From Phreatobacter oligotrophus (GTDB lineage Bacteria; Pseudomonadota; Alphaproteobacteria; Rhizobiales; Phreatobacteraceae), in NCBI RefSeq assembly GCF_003046185.1, contig NZ_PZZL01000001.1, positions 1 through 64,000 on the forward strand: a DNA stretch of 64,000 nucleotides, read 5' to 3'. The notes under the pieces are model-generated. The model ran no database searches, had not been told where the DNA came from, and worked only from the letters and a program-made list of their open reading frames with translations. Below are positions 33,108 through 41,172 of this stretch, one piece after another. Both the position numbers and the translations under genes were made by a program. Numbering within the stretch: the first letter of the stretch is position 1; each line of letters starts with the position of its first letter.

Positions 33108-33229
33108 CTGCCGCCGGACGGGCCGGCGTCTCCTGAACAGAAGGGAACCTGGACGAGGGGAAGTCGAAGGCGCGGGGTGGTCGTCAGGCGAGACGACAGC
33201 GATCCGTCGCGCCACCCGTCCGGCGGCAG
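33108..33229 (-). repeat. 15-bp perfect inverted repeat in the met operon leader
   Basis: CTGCCGCCGGACGGG at 33108-33122 and its exact complement CCCGTCCGGCGGCAG at 33215-33229 are separated by 92 bases. In the minus-strand transcript they can pair into a long stem whose 3' arm ends 7 bases before the AUG at 33100, so it could block translation initiation. The remainder of the 33101-33626 gap holds the riboswitch and promoter described separately; from 33441 to 33626 I see only AT-richer DNA with two AAAGAACGAT copies (33457-33466, 33553-33562). Confidence 0.7.
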
Positions 33230-33309
33230 GATTGAGTTTGGGAGGAAGAGACCGGGGCGTGCACCCCGCAGACGACGGAATTCATCGGACCAACTCCAAA
33301 GAGGGGAGC

Positions 33310-33328
33310 CCACGAATGTCCTTCGTGG
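33310..33328 (-). other. Hairpin just downstream of the riboswitch
   Basis: CCACGAA (33310-33316) and TTCGTGG (33322-33328) form a perfect 7-bp stem with a 5-base loop in the leader RNA, directly 3' of the SAM-II core. There is no T run after it, so it is more likely a structural part of the expression platform than a terminator. Confidence 0.5.
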
Positions 33329-33379
33329 CGCTTTAGCCCTTGGTGACGCGGTGCAAGCTGCTCCATCAAAAGCCGCGAC
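33327..33379 (-). ncRNA. SAM-II riboswitch in the leader of metNIQ
   Basis: Read on the minus strand, the element has the SAM-II H-type pseudoknot layout. Stem P1 is CGCGG (33377-33373) with CCGCG (33351-33347). The loop between holds a U-rich stretch (CUUUUGAU) and AGCUUGCA (from 33359). After P1 comes a short A/C-rich linker and then GGGCUAAAGC (33339-33330), whose GCU can pair back with AGC of the loop. The UUGC-A and GCUAAA blocks and their spacing match the known SAM-II consensus from alphaproteobacteria. Bound SAM would normally hide a ribosome site or block expression, turning off methionine uptake. Gene context (metNIQ) agrees. Confidence 0.75.
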
Positions 33380-33411
33380 GACGGGTCGAGTGATCAACCA
33401 ACCGTGCCCTC

Positions 33412-33440
33412 ATCATGCCCGCCGCTCGCCGCCCCGTCAA
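33412..33440 (-). promoter_or_regulatory. Sigma-70-type promoter of the met operon
   Basis: On the minus strand TTGACG (33440-33435) and CATGAT (33417-33412) are separated by exactly 17 bases. The expected start point near 33405 lies about 25 bases before the riboswitch, as required for a riboswitch-controlled transcript. Confidence 0.55.
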
Positions 33441-33626
33441 TGAAATCATCCTCTAAAAAGAACGATGGCGGGAGAATGTGCGGCCTTTTTTGTCGATAAG
33501 GCCAGCATCATCAATACCATGCCAATGCGCGTCTCCACCAATCGTTCGCCAGAAAGAACGATATGGAGAGGACGCTGCTGAAATGGTCGGGCCTGTCGTC
33601 CGCGCGCTCGCGGTCGGCCCCTGGGC

Positions 33627-34103
33627 TCAGGCCTCGGCCGGCCGCGGGGCCGGCGGCACGGCATAGGCCGTCGTCGCCTTGATGCGCTCCATGGCGAAGC
33701 GCGACGTGACGTTCTTCAGCGGCACCTTGTCGATGAGCCGCTTGTAGAACGTGTCATAGGCGGCCATGTCGGTGACCACGACGCGCAGCATGTAGTCGAC
33801 GTCGCCGGCCATCCGGTAGAACTCCATGACCTCGGGCATCGCCGCTACCGTCTCGGCGAACTGGGCCAGCCAGTCCTTCGAATGGTCGGCCGTCTCGATC
33901 GACACGAAGACCGTCAGCCCCAGCCCGAGCTTCTCCGGCGAGACCAGCGCGACACGCTTCTGGATGACGCCATTCGCCTCCAGCTTCTGGATGCGCTTCC
34001 AGCAGGGGGTCTGCGACAGGTGGACCCGCGAGGCGAGTTCCGCGATGGAAATGCTGACATCCTCCTGGAGGATGGTCAGGATCTTGCGGTCGATGGCGTC
34101 CAT
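33627..34103 (-). CDS. Lrp/AsnC-family transcriptional regulator
   Basis: I take ATG 34103 (MDAIDRKILTILQEDVSISIAELASRV) because family members start there; the upstream frame to 34181 is not typical. A helix-turn-helix (LSQTPCWKRIQKLEANGVIQK) is followed by the RAM domain (LTVFVSIETADHSKDWLAQFAETVAAMPEVMEFYRMAGDVDYMLRVVVTDMAAYDTFYKRLID), which binds amino acids. It lies opposite an ornithine-cyclodeaminase family gene, across a 242-bp gap with AT-rich tracts, and probably controls it. Length 158 is normal. Confidence 0.9.
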   Translation of the reverse strand: MDAIDRKILTILQEDVSISIAELASRVHLSQTPCWKRIQKLEANGVIQKRVALVSPEKLGLGLTVFVSIETADHSKDWLAQFAETVAAMPEVMEFYRMAGDVDYMLRVVVTDMAAYDTFYKRLIDKVPLKNVTSRFAMERIKATTAYAVPPAPRPAEA

Positions 34104-34345
34104 GGCAGGCAATGTCCGGCGGGCGTGTTCGGAGAATATTTTTATCTTCGCCGGAGATCGGTGCCGGGTAAATAGAACCAAGACCTAAAATTCGATCGCT
34201 ATGAGCGACGGTTTTCTCCTCCCGTGGGCTCCACGGGAATGGTGACCCTCGTCACCGCGCATCTGCCTTGTCGCCTCCGCGCGCCCCTGCCTCTGGCGCG
34301 CCGCGCCGGACTTCTCCAGTCTCGGCCTCGCCTGCAGGAGGCGAC

Positions 34346-35323
34346 ATGACATCCACCGGACCGGACAGCCTTCTCTATCTCTCGCGCGCCGACGTGGCCG
34401 CTTGCGGCGTGACGCCCGAGGCCCTCGAGGACGGGCTGACCCAGGCCTTCCAGCGCCGGGCCGCCGGCCGCGCCTGGTCGCACCGCAAGGTCACGATCCC
34501 CGCCGGTGGCCGCAACGTCTTCCGCGGCAAGGGGGGCGTCATGGACGAGCCGGCCTTCGGCGCCTTCAAATGGTTCGGCTATTTTCCGGGCAATGAGCGC
34601 GCCGGCCTGCCGGACTTCATGCCGACCATCCTGCTCAGCGAGGCGACGACGGGGCAGCTCGTCGCCATCATCGACGGCATCTGGATCTCCGAGATCCGCA
34701 CCGCCCTCATCTCGCTCATCGCCGCCCGCCACATGGCCCGACCGGGGTCCCGCCGCATCGGCTTCCTCGCCTGTGGCGCCCAGGCCCGCAGCCATCTCGC
34801 GGTCTTCTCGAAGGCTCTGCCGCTCACCGAGGTCGTCGCCTACAGCCGCCGCATCGAGACGGCGGAAGCCTTCGCGCGAGGCGCGCGCGAGGCCGGGCTC
34901 GATGCCCGCGCCGTCACCGACCCGCGCGAGGCCATCGCGGGCTGCGATATCGTCGTCTCGTCCATCCCGCATGGCGCGACGGCCACCGGTCAGCTCGATG
35001 CCGGATGGGTCGACCCCGGCACCTTCGTCGCCTCCGTCGATCTCGGTTTTGGCTGGCGCCGCGACAGCCTCGCGGCCTTCGACCGCACCGTGACGGACGA
35101 CCACGAGCAGAGCACCACCGGGCCGGGCGGCACGCTCAACTATGACGGTCCCTTCTTCGCCGAGCTGTCGGAACTCGTCGCTGGCGCGAAGCCGGGCCGC
35201 GAGAGCTCCGCCGAGCGCAATGCGCTGATTTTCTCCGGCACGGGACTTGCTGACCTTGCCGCGGCGGTGATCGTCTATGAGGCGGCCCGCGCAAAGGGCA
35301 TCGGCACCTGGCTCCAGCGCTGA
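34346..35323 (+). CDS. Ornithine cyclodeaminase/mu-crystallin family protein
   Basis: ATG 34346 follows GCAGGAGGCG. The 325-residue protein has the family core: AWSHRKVTIPAGGRNVFRGKGGVMDEPAFGAFKWFGYFPGN, then DGIWISEIRTALISLIAARHMARPGSRRIGFLACGAQARSHL (NAD-binding, with ACGAQA instead of the usual GxGxQA), SRRIETAEAFA and DLGFGWRRDS. Members convert ornithine to proline, or reduce imines and pyruvate-amine adducts. Substitutions around the dinucleotide loop and RTALIS (usually RTAA) argue for a reaction other than classic ornithine cyclodeamination. It is followed after 47 bp by a Bug receptor and lies opposite an Lrp regulator. Confidence 0.85.
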   Translation: MTSTGPDSLLYLSRADVAACGVTPEALEDGLTQAFQRRAAGRAWSHRKVTIPAGGRNVFRGKGGVMDEPAFGAFKWFGYFPGNERAGLPDFMPTILLSEATTGQLVAIIDGIWISEIRTALISLIAARHMARPGSRRIGFLACGAQARSHLAVFSKALPLTEVVAYSRRIETAEAFARGAREAGLDARAVTDPREAIAGCDIVVSSIPHGATATGQLDAGWVDPGTFVASVDLGFGWRRDSLAAFDRTVTDDHEQSTTGPGGTLNYDGPFFAELSELVAGAKPGRESSAERNALIFSGTGLADLAAAVIVYEAARAKGIGTWLQR

Positions 35324-35370
35324 CACGCGTGGGCCGGAGCGCCACCAGGACAGGCAGGGGAGATGCGGTG

Positions 35371-36402
35371 ATGAGCAACAAATCGACAGGACGTCTGGCG
35401 GGACTCGTTTCCGCGTCAACCGCGGCCCTGGATCGGCGGCAGGCCCTCACCCTGGCCGCCGGCTCGGCCGCCTTCGTCCTCGCCGCGCCGATGGTCGCCC
35501 GCGCCCAGGCCTACCCGTCACGGCCGGTGCGCGCCATTGTCACCTTCGCCCCCGGTGGCACCGTGGACGTCTATGCCCGCCTTGCCTGCCGCCACCTGTC
35601 CGAGACCCTCGGCCAGCAGTTCGTGGTCGAGAACGTTGCCGGCGCCACCGGCAACCGCGGCACGCAGCAGGCCGCCCGTTCGACGCCGGACGGCTACACG
35701 CTGCTCTTCGCGCTGAGCACCCACGCGGTGAACGCCTCGGTCTTTCCGACGCTGCCCTATGATCCCATCGGCGACTTCGCGCCGATCAACCTGTCGGTGT
35801 CCTCGACCCACGTCCTGTCGGTCCATCCCTCGGTCTCGGCCAAGGATGCGCGCGAATATGTCGCCGACCTCCGGGCGCGGCCGAACCAGAACTATGCCCA
35901 TGGCGGCCTCGGCACCCAGGGGCACCTGCTCGCCGAGCGGCTGAAGGTGACCCAGAAGCTCGACATGGTGGCGATCAATTTCCCCGGCGCCGGGCCGGCC
36001 GTGCAGGCGGTCGTCGCCAACCAGATCCCCAGCGCCTGGACCACCATGGCCTCGGCCGGGCCGATGATTGCCGGCGGCAAGCTCAAGGCCCTGGCCGTCA
36101 CCGGCAAGACGCGCTCCGCCCTGCTGCCCGACGTTCCCACCATGATCGAGCAGGGCTTCCCGGAGATCGAGGGCGACACCTGGGTCGGCATCCTCGCGCC
36201 GAAGGGCACGCCGGCCGAGATCGTCACGACGATCAACCGGGAGATCGGGAGCTACCTCGCCATGCCCGCCTCCCGCCAGCGCCTCGGCGAGGTCGGCTTC
36301 GACGTGGTCAATGCCGGACCGGACGCCTTCGCGGCGCGGCTGGTCGAGGAAATGGCGTTCTGGAAGAAGGTCGTGGACGAGACGAACGTCCGGTTGCAGT
36401 GA
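35371..36402 (+). CDS. Tripartite tricarboxylate transporter receptor (Bug/TctC family)
   Basis: ATG 35371 (MSNKSTGRLAG) follows GGGGAGATGCGGTG. The long signal (about 50 residues, with DRRQALTLAAGSAAFVLAAPMVARAQ) is of Tat-like type. The Bug core is evident: YPSRPVRAIVTFAPGGTVDVYARLACRHLSETLG, VVENVAGATGNRGTQQAARSTPDGYTLLF, INFPGAGPAVQAVVANQI and LLPDVPTMIEQGFPEIEGDTWVGILAPKGTP. It is a periplasmic receptor for an unknown small acid, probably linked to the upstream cyclodeaminase-family enzyme. Confidence 0.9.
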   Translation: MSNKSTGRLAGLVSASTAALDRRQALTLAAGSAAFVLAAPMVARAQAYPSRPVRAIVTFAPGGTVDVYARLACRHLSETLGQQFVVENVAGATGNRGTQQAARSTPDGYTLLFALSTHAVNASVFPTLPYDPIGDFAPINLSVSSTHVLSVHPSVSAKDAREYVADLRARPNQNYAHGGLGTQGHLLAERLKVTQKLDMVAINFPGAGPAVQAVVANQIPSAWTTMASAGPMIAGGKLKALAVTGKTRSALLPDVPTMIEQGFPEIEGDTWVGILAPKGTPAEIVTTINREIGSYLAMPASRQRLGEVGFDVVNAGPDAFAARLVEEMAFWKKVVDETNVRLQ

Positions 36403-36562
36403 CCCTTGCGTCGCCCACCGGCGGGCTTTGTGCGGCACCGTGCCACAGGACGCCCAAAGGCGTAACGCTCAGAAATAATGCCGAATTTACGCGGCTGATG
36501 AGGTGTCATTAAGACATGCGCAGGGATTCTGCAGCCCCCCAGGCCAGCGGACTGTCCATCCG

Positions 36563-38269
36563 ATGCACTTCCTCTCGCACGTCAAGGTGCTGCCCAAGAT
36601 TCTCGGGCTGATCGCCATCCTCGCCGCCGTGTCCGGCGTCATCACCTATGTCGGCTCGACCTCGTTGCGGTCGCTCAGCGACGCCACCGACGTCATGGAA
36701 CGGTCGGCCAACCAGGCGCTGCTCTCCTCACGGATGAACCGCCTCGTCGCCCTGCTCAACCGCAACGAATATGCCATTGCCGCCGATCCGCGGCCCGAGA
36801 ACGTGGCGCAGCTGAAGCAGCAGATCGCCACCCTCCAGCGGGAGTTCACCGAGCTGCGGCAGCGCCTGGCGCGCGATCTGCCTGCCGACTACCTCGCCCA
36901 GCTCGCCAAGGTGGACGAGTCGATCAAGGCCTATCAGGTCGAGCTCGACGACACCTTCGTGCAGGCCGCCAAGGTGAAGCGGTTCGAGGTGAACGACGAT
37001 CTCGCAAACCTCCACAAGTCCGTTGAATCGAGCCGTGTCGTGGCTGAGCAACTCGGTGGCGCTGTGCGGTCCCTTTCCGACGCGCTCGAGCGCAATGTTG
37101 CCTCGGTCTCGTCCGCAGCCACCGCCGAGTACAAGGCCAGCGCCTTCTTCATGCAGATGGTCGCCGGCATCGGTATCGTCGTCGGTCTCGCCCTCGGCGT
37201 CATGATCGGCCAGTTCGGCATTGCCGGCCCGATCGCCAAGATCGTCGCCACCCTCCAGCAGCTGGCCGCCGGCCACTACAATGTGACCGTCGAAGGTGAG
37301 ACGCGCCGCGACGAGGTGGGCGATGTCGCCCGCGCTGCGGTCATCTTCCGCGAAAACGGTCTTGAGAAGCTGCGTCTCGAGGAAGAGCAGGCCGCGGCCG
37401 GCCTGCGTGCCGCCGAAGAGAAGCGCAAGGCGATGAACGATCTCGCCGACCGCTTCGATCGCGCCGTGGGCGGTATCGTCGGTTCGGTCTCCTCCGCTGC
37501 GACCGAGCTGGAAGCCGCAGCGAAAACCCTGACCTCCACCGCCGAGGAAACCTCGATCCAGACCTCGGCCGTGTCCTCGGCCTCCGAGCAGATGGCCAAC
37601 AACGTCCAGACTGTCGCCTCCGCCACCGAGGAGATGTCGATTTCGGCGCGCGAGATCGCCAGCCAGGTGACGCGCTCCACCGAGATCGCCGAGAAGGCGG
37701 TTCACGAAGCCGGCGACACCGCCCGCAAGATGCAGGACCTGTCCTCGGCGACCCAGTCGATCGGCGCCATCGTCAGCCTGATCGAGGCCATTGCCGGCCA
37801 GACCAACCTCCTCGCCCTCAACGCCACGATCGAGGCGGCGCGCGCGGGCGAGGCCGGCAAGGGCTTCGCGGTCGTCGCCGCCGAGGTGAAGCAGCTCGCC
37901 GACCAGACCAGCAAGGCGACCGCCCAGATCGGCGCGCAGATCTCCCAGATCCAGAGCGCTTCGGGCTCAGCAGCCCAGGCCATCGAGGCGATCACCGAGA
38001 CGATCCGGAACATGAGCGCGATCTCCACCTCCATTGCCGCGGCCATGGAGGAGCAGACCTCGGCCACCAACGAGATTGCCCGCAACGTCCAGCAGGCCTC
38101 CGCCGGCACCGCCGAGGTGTCCTCCAACATCGAGGGCGTCAACCAGGCGGCCTCCAGCACGGGTGCTGCGGCCGCTCAGGTCCTGGGCTCGGCGGCGGAG
38201 CTGTCGCGGAACGCCGAAAGGCTGCGGGGCGAGTTGCAGACCTTCCTCTCCAACGTCCGCGCGGCCTGA
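36563..38269 (+). CDS. Methyl-accepting chemotaxis protein
   Basis: I place the start at ATG 36563 ([15 protein letters not shown]), just before the first helix ([19 protein letters not shown]). A four-helix-bundle sensory domain spans about 32-190 ([30 protein letters not shown] ...), then a second helix ([21 protein letters not shown]), a HAMP domain with the [33 protein letters not shown] pattern, and the cytoplasmic signalling domain with the tip [44 protein letters not shown]. No C-terminal CheR-binding pentapeptide is present. It senses an unknown periplasmic ligand and controls CheA; no che genes are in the window. Confidence 0.92.
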   Translation: MHFLSHVKVLPKILGLIAILAAVSGVITYVGSTSLRSLSDATDVMERSANQALLSSRMNRLVALLNRNEYAIAADPRPENVAQLKQQIATLQREFTELRQRLARDLPADYLAQLAKVDESIKAYQVELDDTFVQAAKVKRFEVNDDLANLHKSVESSRVVAEQLGGAVRSLSDALERNVASVSSAATAEYKASAFFMQMVAGIGIVVGLALGVMIGQFGIAGPIAKIVATLQQLAAGHYNVTVEGETRRDEVGDVARAAVIFRENGLEKLRLEEEQAAAGLRAAEEKRKAMNDLADRFDRAVGGIVGSVSSAATELEAAAKTLTSTAEETSIQTSAVSSASEQMANNVQTVASATEEMSISAREIASQVTRSTEIAEKAVHEAGDTARKMQDLSSATQSIGAIVSLIEAIAGQTNLLALNATIEAARAGEAGKGFAVVAAEVKQLADQTSKATAQIGAQISQIQSASGSAAQAIEAITETIRNMSAISTSIAAAMEEQTSATNEIARNVQQASAGTAEVSSNIEGVNQAASSTGAAAAQVLGSAAELSRNAERLRGELQTFLSNVRAA

Positions 38270-38284
38270 TCGCGCAAGACCTGT

Positions 38285-38313
38285 CGCGGCCGCTCTCGAG
38301 TGGAGCGGCCGCG
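38285..38313. terminator. Perfect 11-bp hairpin after the chemoreceptor gene
   Basis: CGCGGCCGCTC (38285-38295) pairs with GAGCGGCCGCG (38303-38313) around a 7-base loop, 16 bp past the stop codon. There is no T run, so it may act as a Rho-assisted or mRNA-stabilising terminator rather than a classic intrinsic one. Confidence 0.4.
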
Positions 38314-38519
38314 GCGCGCCCGATGTCCCAGGGGAACGGGGATCGCCCGAACGCGCATGGTCCTTACGATAGGGAAGGGGTGCTGGTTCAGAGTCCCGGA
38401 CCCACAGACGAGGGGCCGGCGCATGGCCGGCATTCCGGTCACCGTCATCGGCCCGTCGTCTGACCGCGACATGCCGGGAGGGTCGCGGCCCTGCGCCGCC
38501 TGCCAACGGATCCACCGCC

Positions 38520-39335
38520 ATGTCCCTGCCCACACTCGGCGTCGCCCTGCCGCTCGACGGCCTGCGCCTTCACCGTTCCTGGATCATCGAGAGCCAGCGT
38601 GACCTGGAGATCCAGGACTTCTTCTGGGCCGAGGTGCTCAATGGCGACTGGGCACCGCTCGCCGAGGGCATCCGCAAGGAGCTCGACGGCTATCAGGGAC
38701 GGCTCGGCATCCACGGGCCGTTCTGGGGCTTCACCATCGCCAGCCTCGATCCCGACGTGCGGGCCCTCGTAAGCCGCCGCATGGATCAGGGGCTCGATGT
38801 CTGCGCCGCCCTTGGCGCGACGCAGATGGTCATCCACTCGCCCTACACGACCTGGGACTACAACAATCTCGACTACAATCCCGGCGCCCGCGCCAAGGTC
38901 GTCGAGCGCACCCATGACACCCTTGCCGCCGCTGTCCGCCGCGCCGAGGACATGGGCGTGACGCTGGTCATCGAGAACATCGAGGACTGCGATCCGGCCG
39001 ACCGCGTGGCGCTCGCCAGGTCCTTCGACAGCCCGGCGGTGCGGGTCTCCATCGACACCGGCCATGCCCATTACGCCCACGTGTCCACCGGCGCGCCGCC
39101 GGTCGATTTCTACGTCACCGCCGCTGGCGACATGCTCCACCACGTCCACCTCCAGGACTCCGACGGCTATGCCGACCGGCACTGGAACCCGGGCGAGGGC
39201 AGCATCGTCTGGCCGCAGGTTTTCCGCACCCTGGCGACGCTCACCAGCAATCCCCGCCTGATCCTTGAGGTCCGCAACAAGGACCTCGTCCGCGCCGGTG
39301 CGGACCACCTGATCGGCCTCGGCCTCGCCGTCTGA
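38520..39335 (+). CDS. TIM-barrel sugar phosphate isomerase/epimerase family protein
   Basis: The 271-residue protein belongs to the AP-endonuclease-2/xylose-isomerase-like barrels: LGIHGPFWGFTIASLDPDVRALVSRRMDQGLDVCAALGATQMVIHSPY, VTLVIENIEDCDPADRVALARSF, VRVSIDTGHAHYAH and MLHHVHLQDSDGYADRHWNPGEGSIVWPQVFRTL. Metal ligands of the family (Glu in VIENIE, Asp and His in DTGHAH, His in HVHLQDSDG, Glu in LILEVRN) are all present, so it should be an active isomerase or epimerase. Substrate unknown. It lies alone ahead of the dipeptide-type ABC operon. Confidence 0.82.
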   Translation: MSLPTLGVALPLDGLRLHRSWIIESQRDLEIQDFFWAEVLNGDWAPLAEGIRKELDGYQGRLGIHGPFWGFTIASLDPDVRALVSRRMDQGLDVCAALGATQMVIHSPYTTWDYNNLDYNPGARAKVVERTHDTLAAAVRRAEDMGVTLVIENIEDCDPADRVALARSFDSPAVRVSIDTGHAHYAHVSTGAPPVDFYVTAAGDMLHHVHLQDSDGYADRHWNPGEGSIVWPQVFRTLATLTSNPRLILEVRNKDLVRAGADHLIGLGLAV

Positions 39336-39373
39336 CGCCGTCCCGCGGGGCGGGATCGCCCCGTCATCGATCC

Positions 39374-39398
39374 GACACGGCGGGTTCACCGCCGTGTC
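39374..39398. terminator. Perfect 10-bp hairpin before the dipeptide ABC operon
   Basis: GACACGGCGG (39374-39383) pairs with CCGCCGTGTC (39389-39398) around GTTCA. A smaller hairpin TCCCGC-N3-GCGGGA precedes it at 39341-39355. They lack T runs but sit just after the isomerase stop, so they probably mark the end of that transcript. Confidence 0.4.
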
Positions 39399-39472
39399 GT
39401 CCCGGAGGTCTAGCTCTGCGGATGACCCGGCGACGTTTCGCCGCGCTTCCATCCCATCAGGAGCATCCGCCC

Positions 39473-41110
39473 ATGAGCCAGGCCTCACGTCGTTCCGTGC
39501 TTCTTCTCGGCGGCGCCGCAGTCGCCGCGCCCTTCGTGCCGCGCTTCGCCGTGGCCCAGGCCGACAACCGCCCGCGCATCACCATCGCGGTGCAGAAGAT
39601 CGTCAATTCCAACGTGCTCGACGTGCTCCGCGAGCAATCGAATGTCGGCGAGCGGGTGTTCTACACCTCGCTCTGGGAGAGCCTGATCGGCCGTGACTGG
39701 CTCGGCAATCTCGCGCCGCGCCCCGGCCTTGCCACCGAGTGGCGGCGCGTCGACGACCAGACGGTCGAGCTGAAGCTGCGCCAGGGCGTGAAGTTCCACA
39801 ATGGCGACGAGATGACCGCCGAGGACGTGGTCTTCACCTTCTCGCGCGAGCGCATGTTCGCCAATACCGAGGCGAAGAACCGCTCGACCATCCGGGCCTT
39901 CGAGCAGATCCCGACCCCGCGCGCCGGCAAGGAGCTTCCCCCGGATGTGGCGGCGACGGCCCGCCGCATCTGGCCGGACCTTCTGCGCATCGACATCGTC
40001 GACCGCTACACCGTGCGCTTCATCAACGCGACGCCGGACGTGACGCTGGAGGGACGCCTGTCCCGCTACGGCTCGGACATCATGAGCCGCCGCGGCTGGG
40101 ACGAGGCGGCGAGCTATCTCGACTGGGCCCGCAAGCCCATCACCACCGGCCCCTACAAGGTCGTCGAGTTCCGCCCCGACGTGTCGCTCACCCTCGAGGC
40201 CCATGACGAGTACTGGGGCGGCCGCCCGCCGCTGAAGTCCATCCGCTTCGTCGAGGTCCCCGAGGTCGCCAGCCGCGTCGCCGGCCTGCTCTCCGGCCAG
40301 TATCAGTTCGCCTGCGACATCCCGCCGGACCAGATCGGCGAGATCGAGAAAAACGCCGCCTTCGAGGTCCAGGGCGGCACCATCCAGAACCACCGCCTCA
40401 CCGTCTTCGACAAGAACAACGCCCAGCTCGCCAATCCGCTGGTGCGCCGTGCCTTCACCCACGCCATCGACCGCCAGGCCATCGTCGAGACGCTCTGGGC
40501 CGGCCGCACCAAGGTGCCGGCGGGCCTGCAGTGGGAGTTCTACGGCGACATGTTCCACGCCGACTGGAAGGTGCCGGACTATGACCCGAAGGTCGCCCGC
40601 GACCTGCTCCGCCAGGCCGGCTATCGCGGCGATCCGATCGTCTACCGGGTGCTGAACAACTACTACACCAACCAGAATCCGACCGCGCAGATCCTCACGG
40701 AGATGTGGCGCTCCGTCGGCCTGAACGTCCAGATGCAGACGGTGGAGAACTGGAGCCAGATCATGGAGCGCGGCGCCCAGCGTGCGGTGCGCGACTGGTC
40801 GAACTCCGCGCCCTTCAATGATCCGGTTTCCTCGATCGTCAACCAGCATGGCCCCAACGGCCAGCAGCAGCAGATCGGCGAGTGGACCAATGCCGAGATG
40901 AACCAGCTCTGCGAGGTGCTGGAGACCTCGACGGACCGGGATCTCCGCCGCAAGTCCTTCCGCCGCATGCTCGAGATCTGCGAGCGCGAAGACCCCGCCT
41001 ACACGGTGCTCCACCAGAACGCGACCTTCACCGCCAAGGCGAAGGCCATCCGCTGGAAGACCGCCCCGGCCTTCGCCATGGACTTCCGTCCCGGCAATTA
41101 CGGCGCCTGA
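39473..41110 (+). CDS. Peptide-type ABC transporter substrate-binding protein (family 5), first of two
   Basis: ATG 39473 follows CAGGAGC. The signal is SQASRRSVLLLGGAAVAAPFVPRFAVAQ. SBP_bac_5 landmarks are LEPLK-like LATEWRRVDDQTVELKLRQGVKFHNGDEMTAEDVVFTFSRERMF, ITTGPYKVVEFRPDVSLTLEAHDEYWGGRPPLKSIRFVEVPE and VRRAFTHAIDRQAIVETLWAGRTKVPAGLQWEFYGDMF. It delivers a peptide-like ligand to the DppBCDF-type transporter encoded downstream. It is clearly paralogous to the following gene. An intrinsic terminator between the two should make this protein more abundant. Confidence 0.9.
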   Translation: MSQASRRSVLLLGGAAVAAPFVPRFAVAQADNRPRITIAVQKIVNSNVLDVLREQSNVGERVFYTSLWESLIGRDWLGNLAPRPGLATEWRRVDDQTVELKLRQGVKFHNGDEMTAEDVVFTFSRERMFANTEAKNRSTIRAFEQIPTPRAGKELPPDVAATARRIWPDLLRIDIVDRYTVRFINATPDVTLEGRLSRYGSDIMSRRGWDEAASYLDWARKPITTGPYKVVEFRPDVSLTLEAHDEYWGGRPPLKSIRFVEVPEVASRVAGLLSGQYQFACDIPPDQIGEIEKNAAFEVQGGTIQNHRLTVFDKNNAQLANPLVRRAFTHAIDRQAIVETLWAGRTKVPAGLQWEFYGDMFHADWKVPDYDPKVARDLLRQAGYRGDPIVYRVLNNYYTNQNPTAQILTEMWRSVGLNVQMQTVENWSQIMERGAQRAVRDWSNSAPFNDPVSSIVNQHGPNGQQQQIGEWTNAEMNQLCEVLETSTDRDLRRKSFRRMLEICEREDPAYTVLHQNATFTAKAKAIRWKTAPAFAMDFRPGNYGA

Positions 41111-41125
41111 TCCCTCTGGCCTCGG

Positions 41126-41159
41126 GCCGGCCGCTTTCCGCGGCCGGCTCTCTTTTTTT
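41126..41159 (+). terminator. Intrinsic terminator inside the dipeptide ABC operon
   Basis: GCCGGCCGC (41126-41134) pairs perfectly with GCGGCCGGC (41140-41148) around a 5-base loop, followed by TCTCTTTTTTT (41149-41159). It lies between the two binding-protein genes. Partial read-through would feed the remaining genes. Confidence 0.85.
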
Positions 41160-41172
41160 GCATGGAGCCCGC

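Noticed and set aside
36411-36428. Weak terminator after the Bug gene (GCCC...GGGC then TTTG)
   Set aside because: Only a 4-bp stem and three T; not enough to call.
36468-36490. Flagellar sigma-28 promoter (TAAC...GCCGAATT) before the chemoreceptor
   Set aside because: The spacing is 13 rather than 15 and the -10 element is poor.
39422-39472. Upstream start for the first dipeptide-type binding protein
   Set aside because: The extra 17 residues precede the signal peptide and lack a ribosome site; ATG 39473 follows CAGGAGC.
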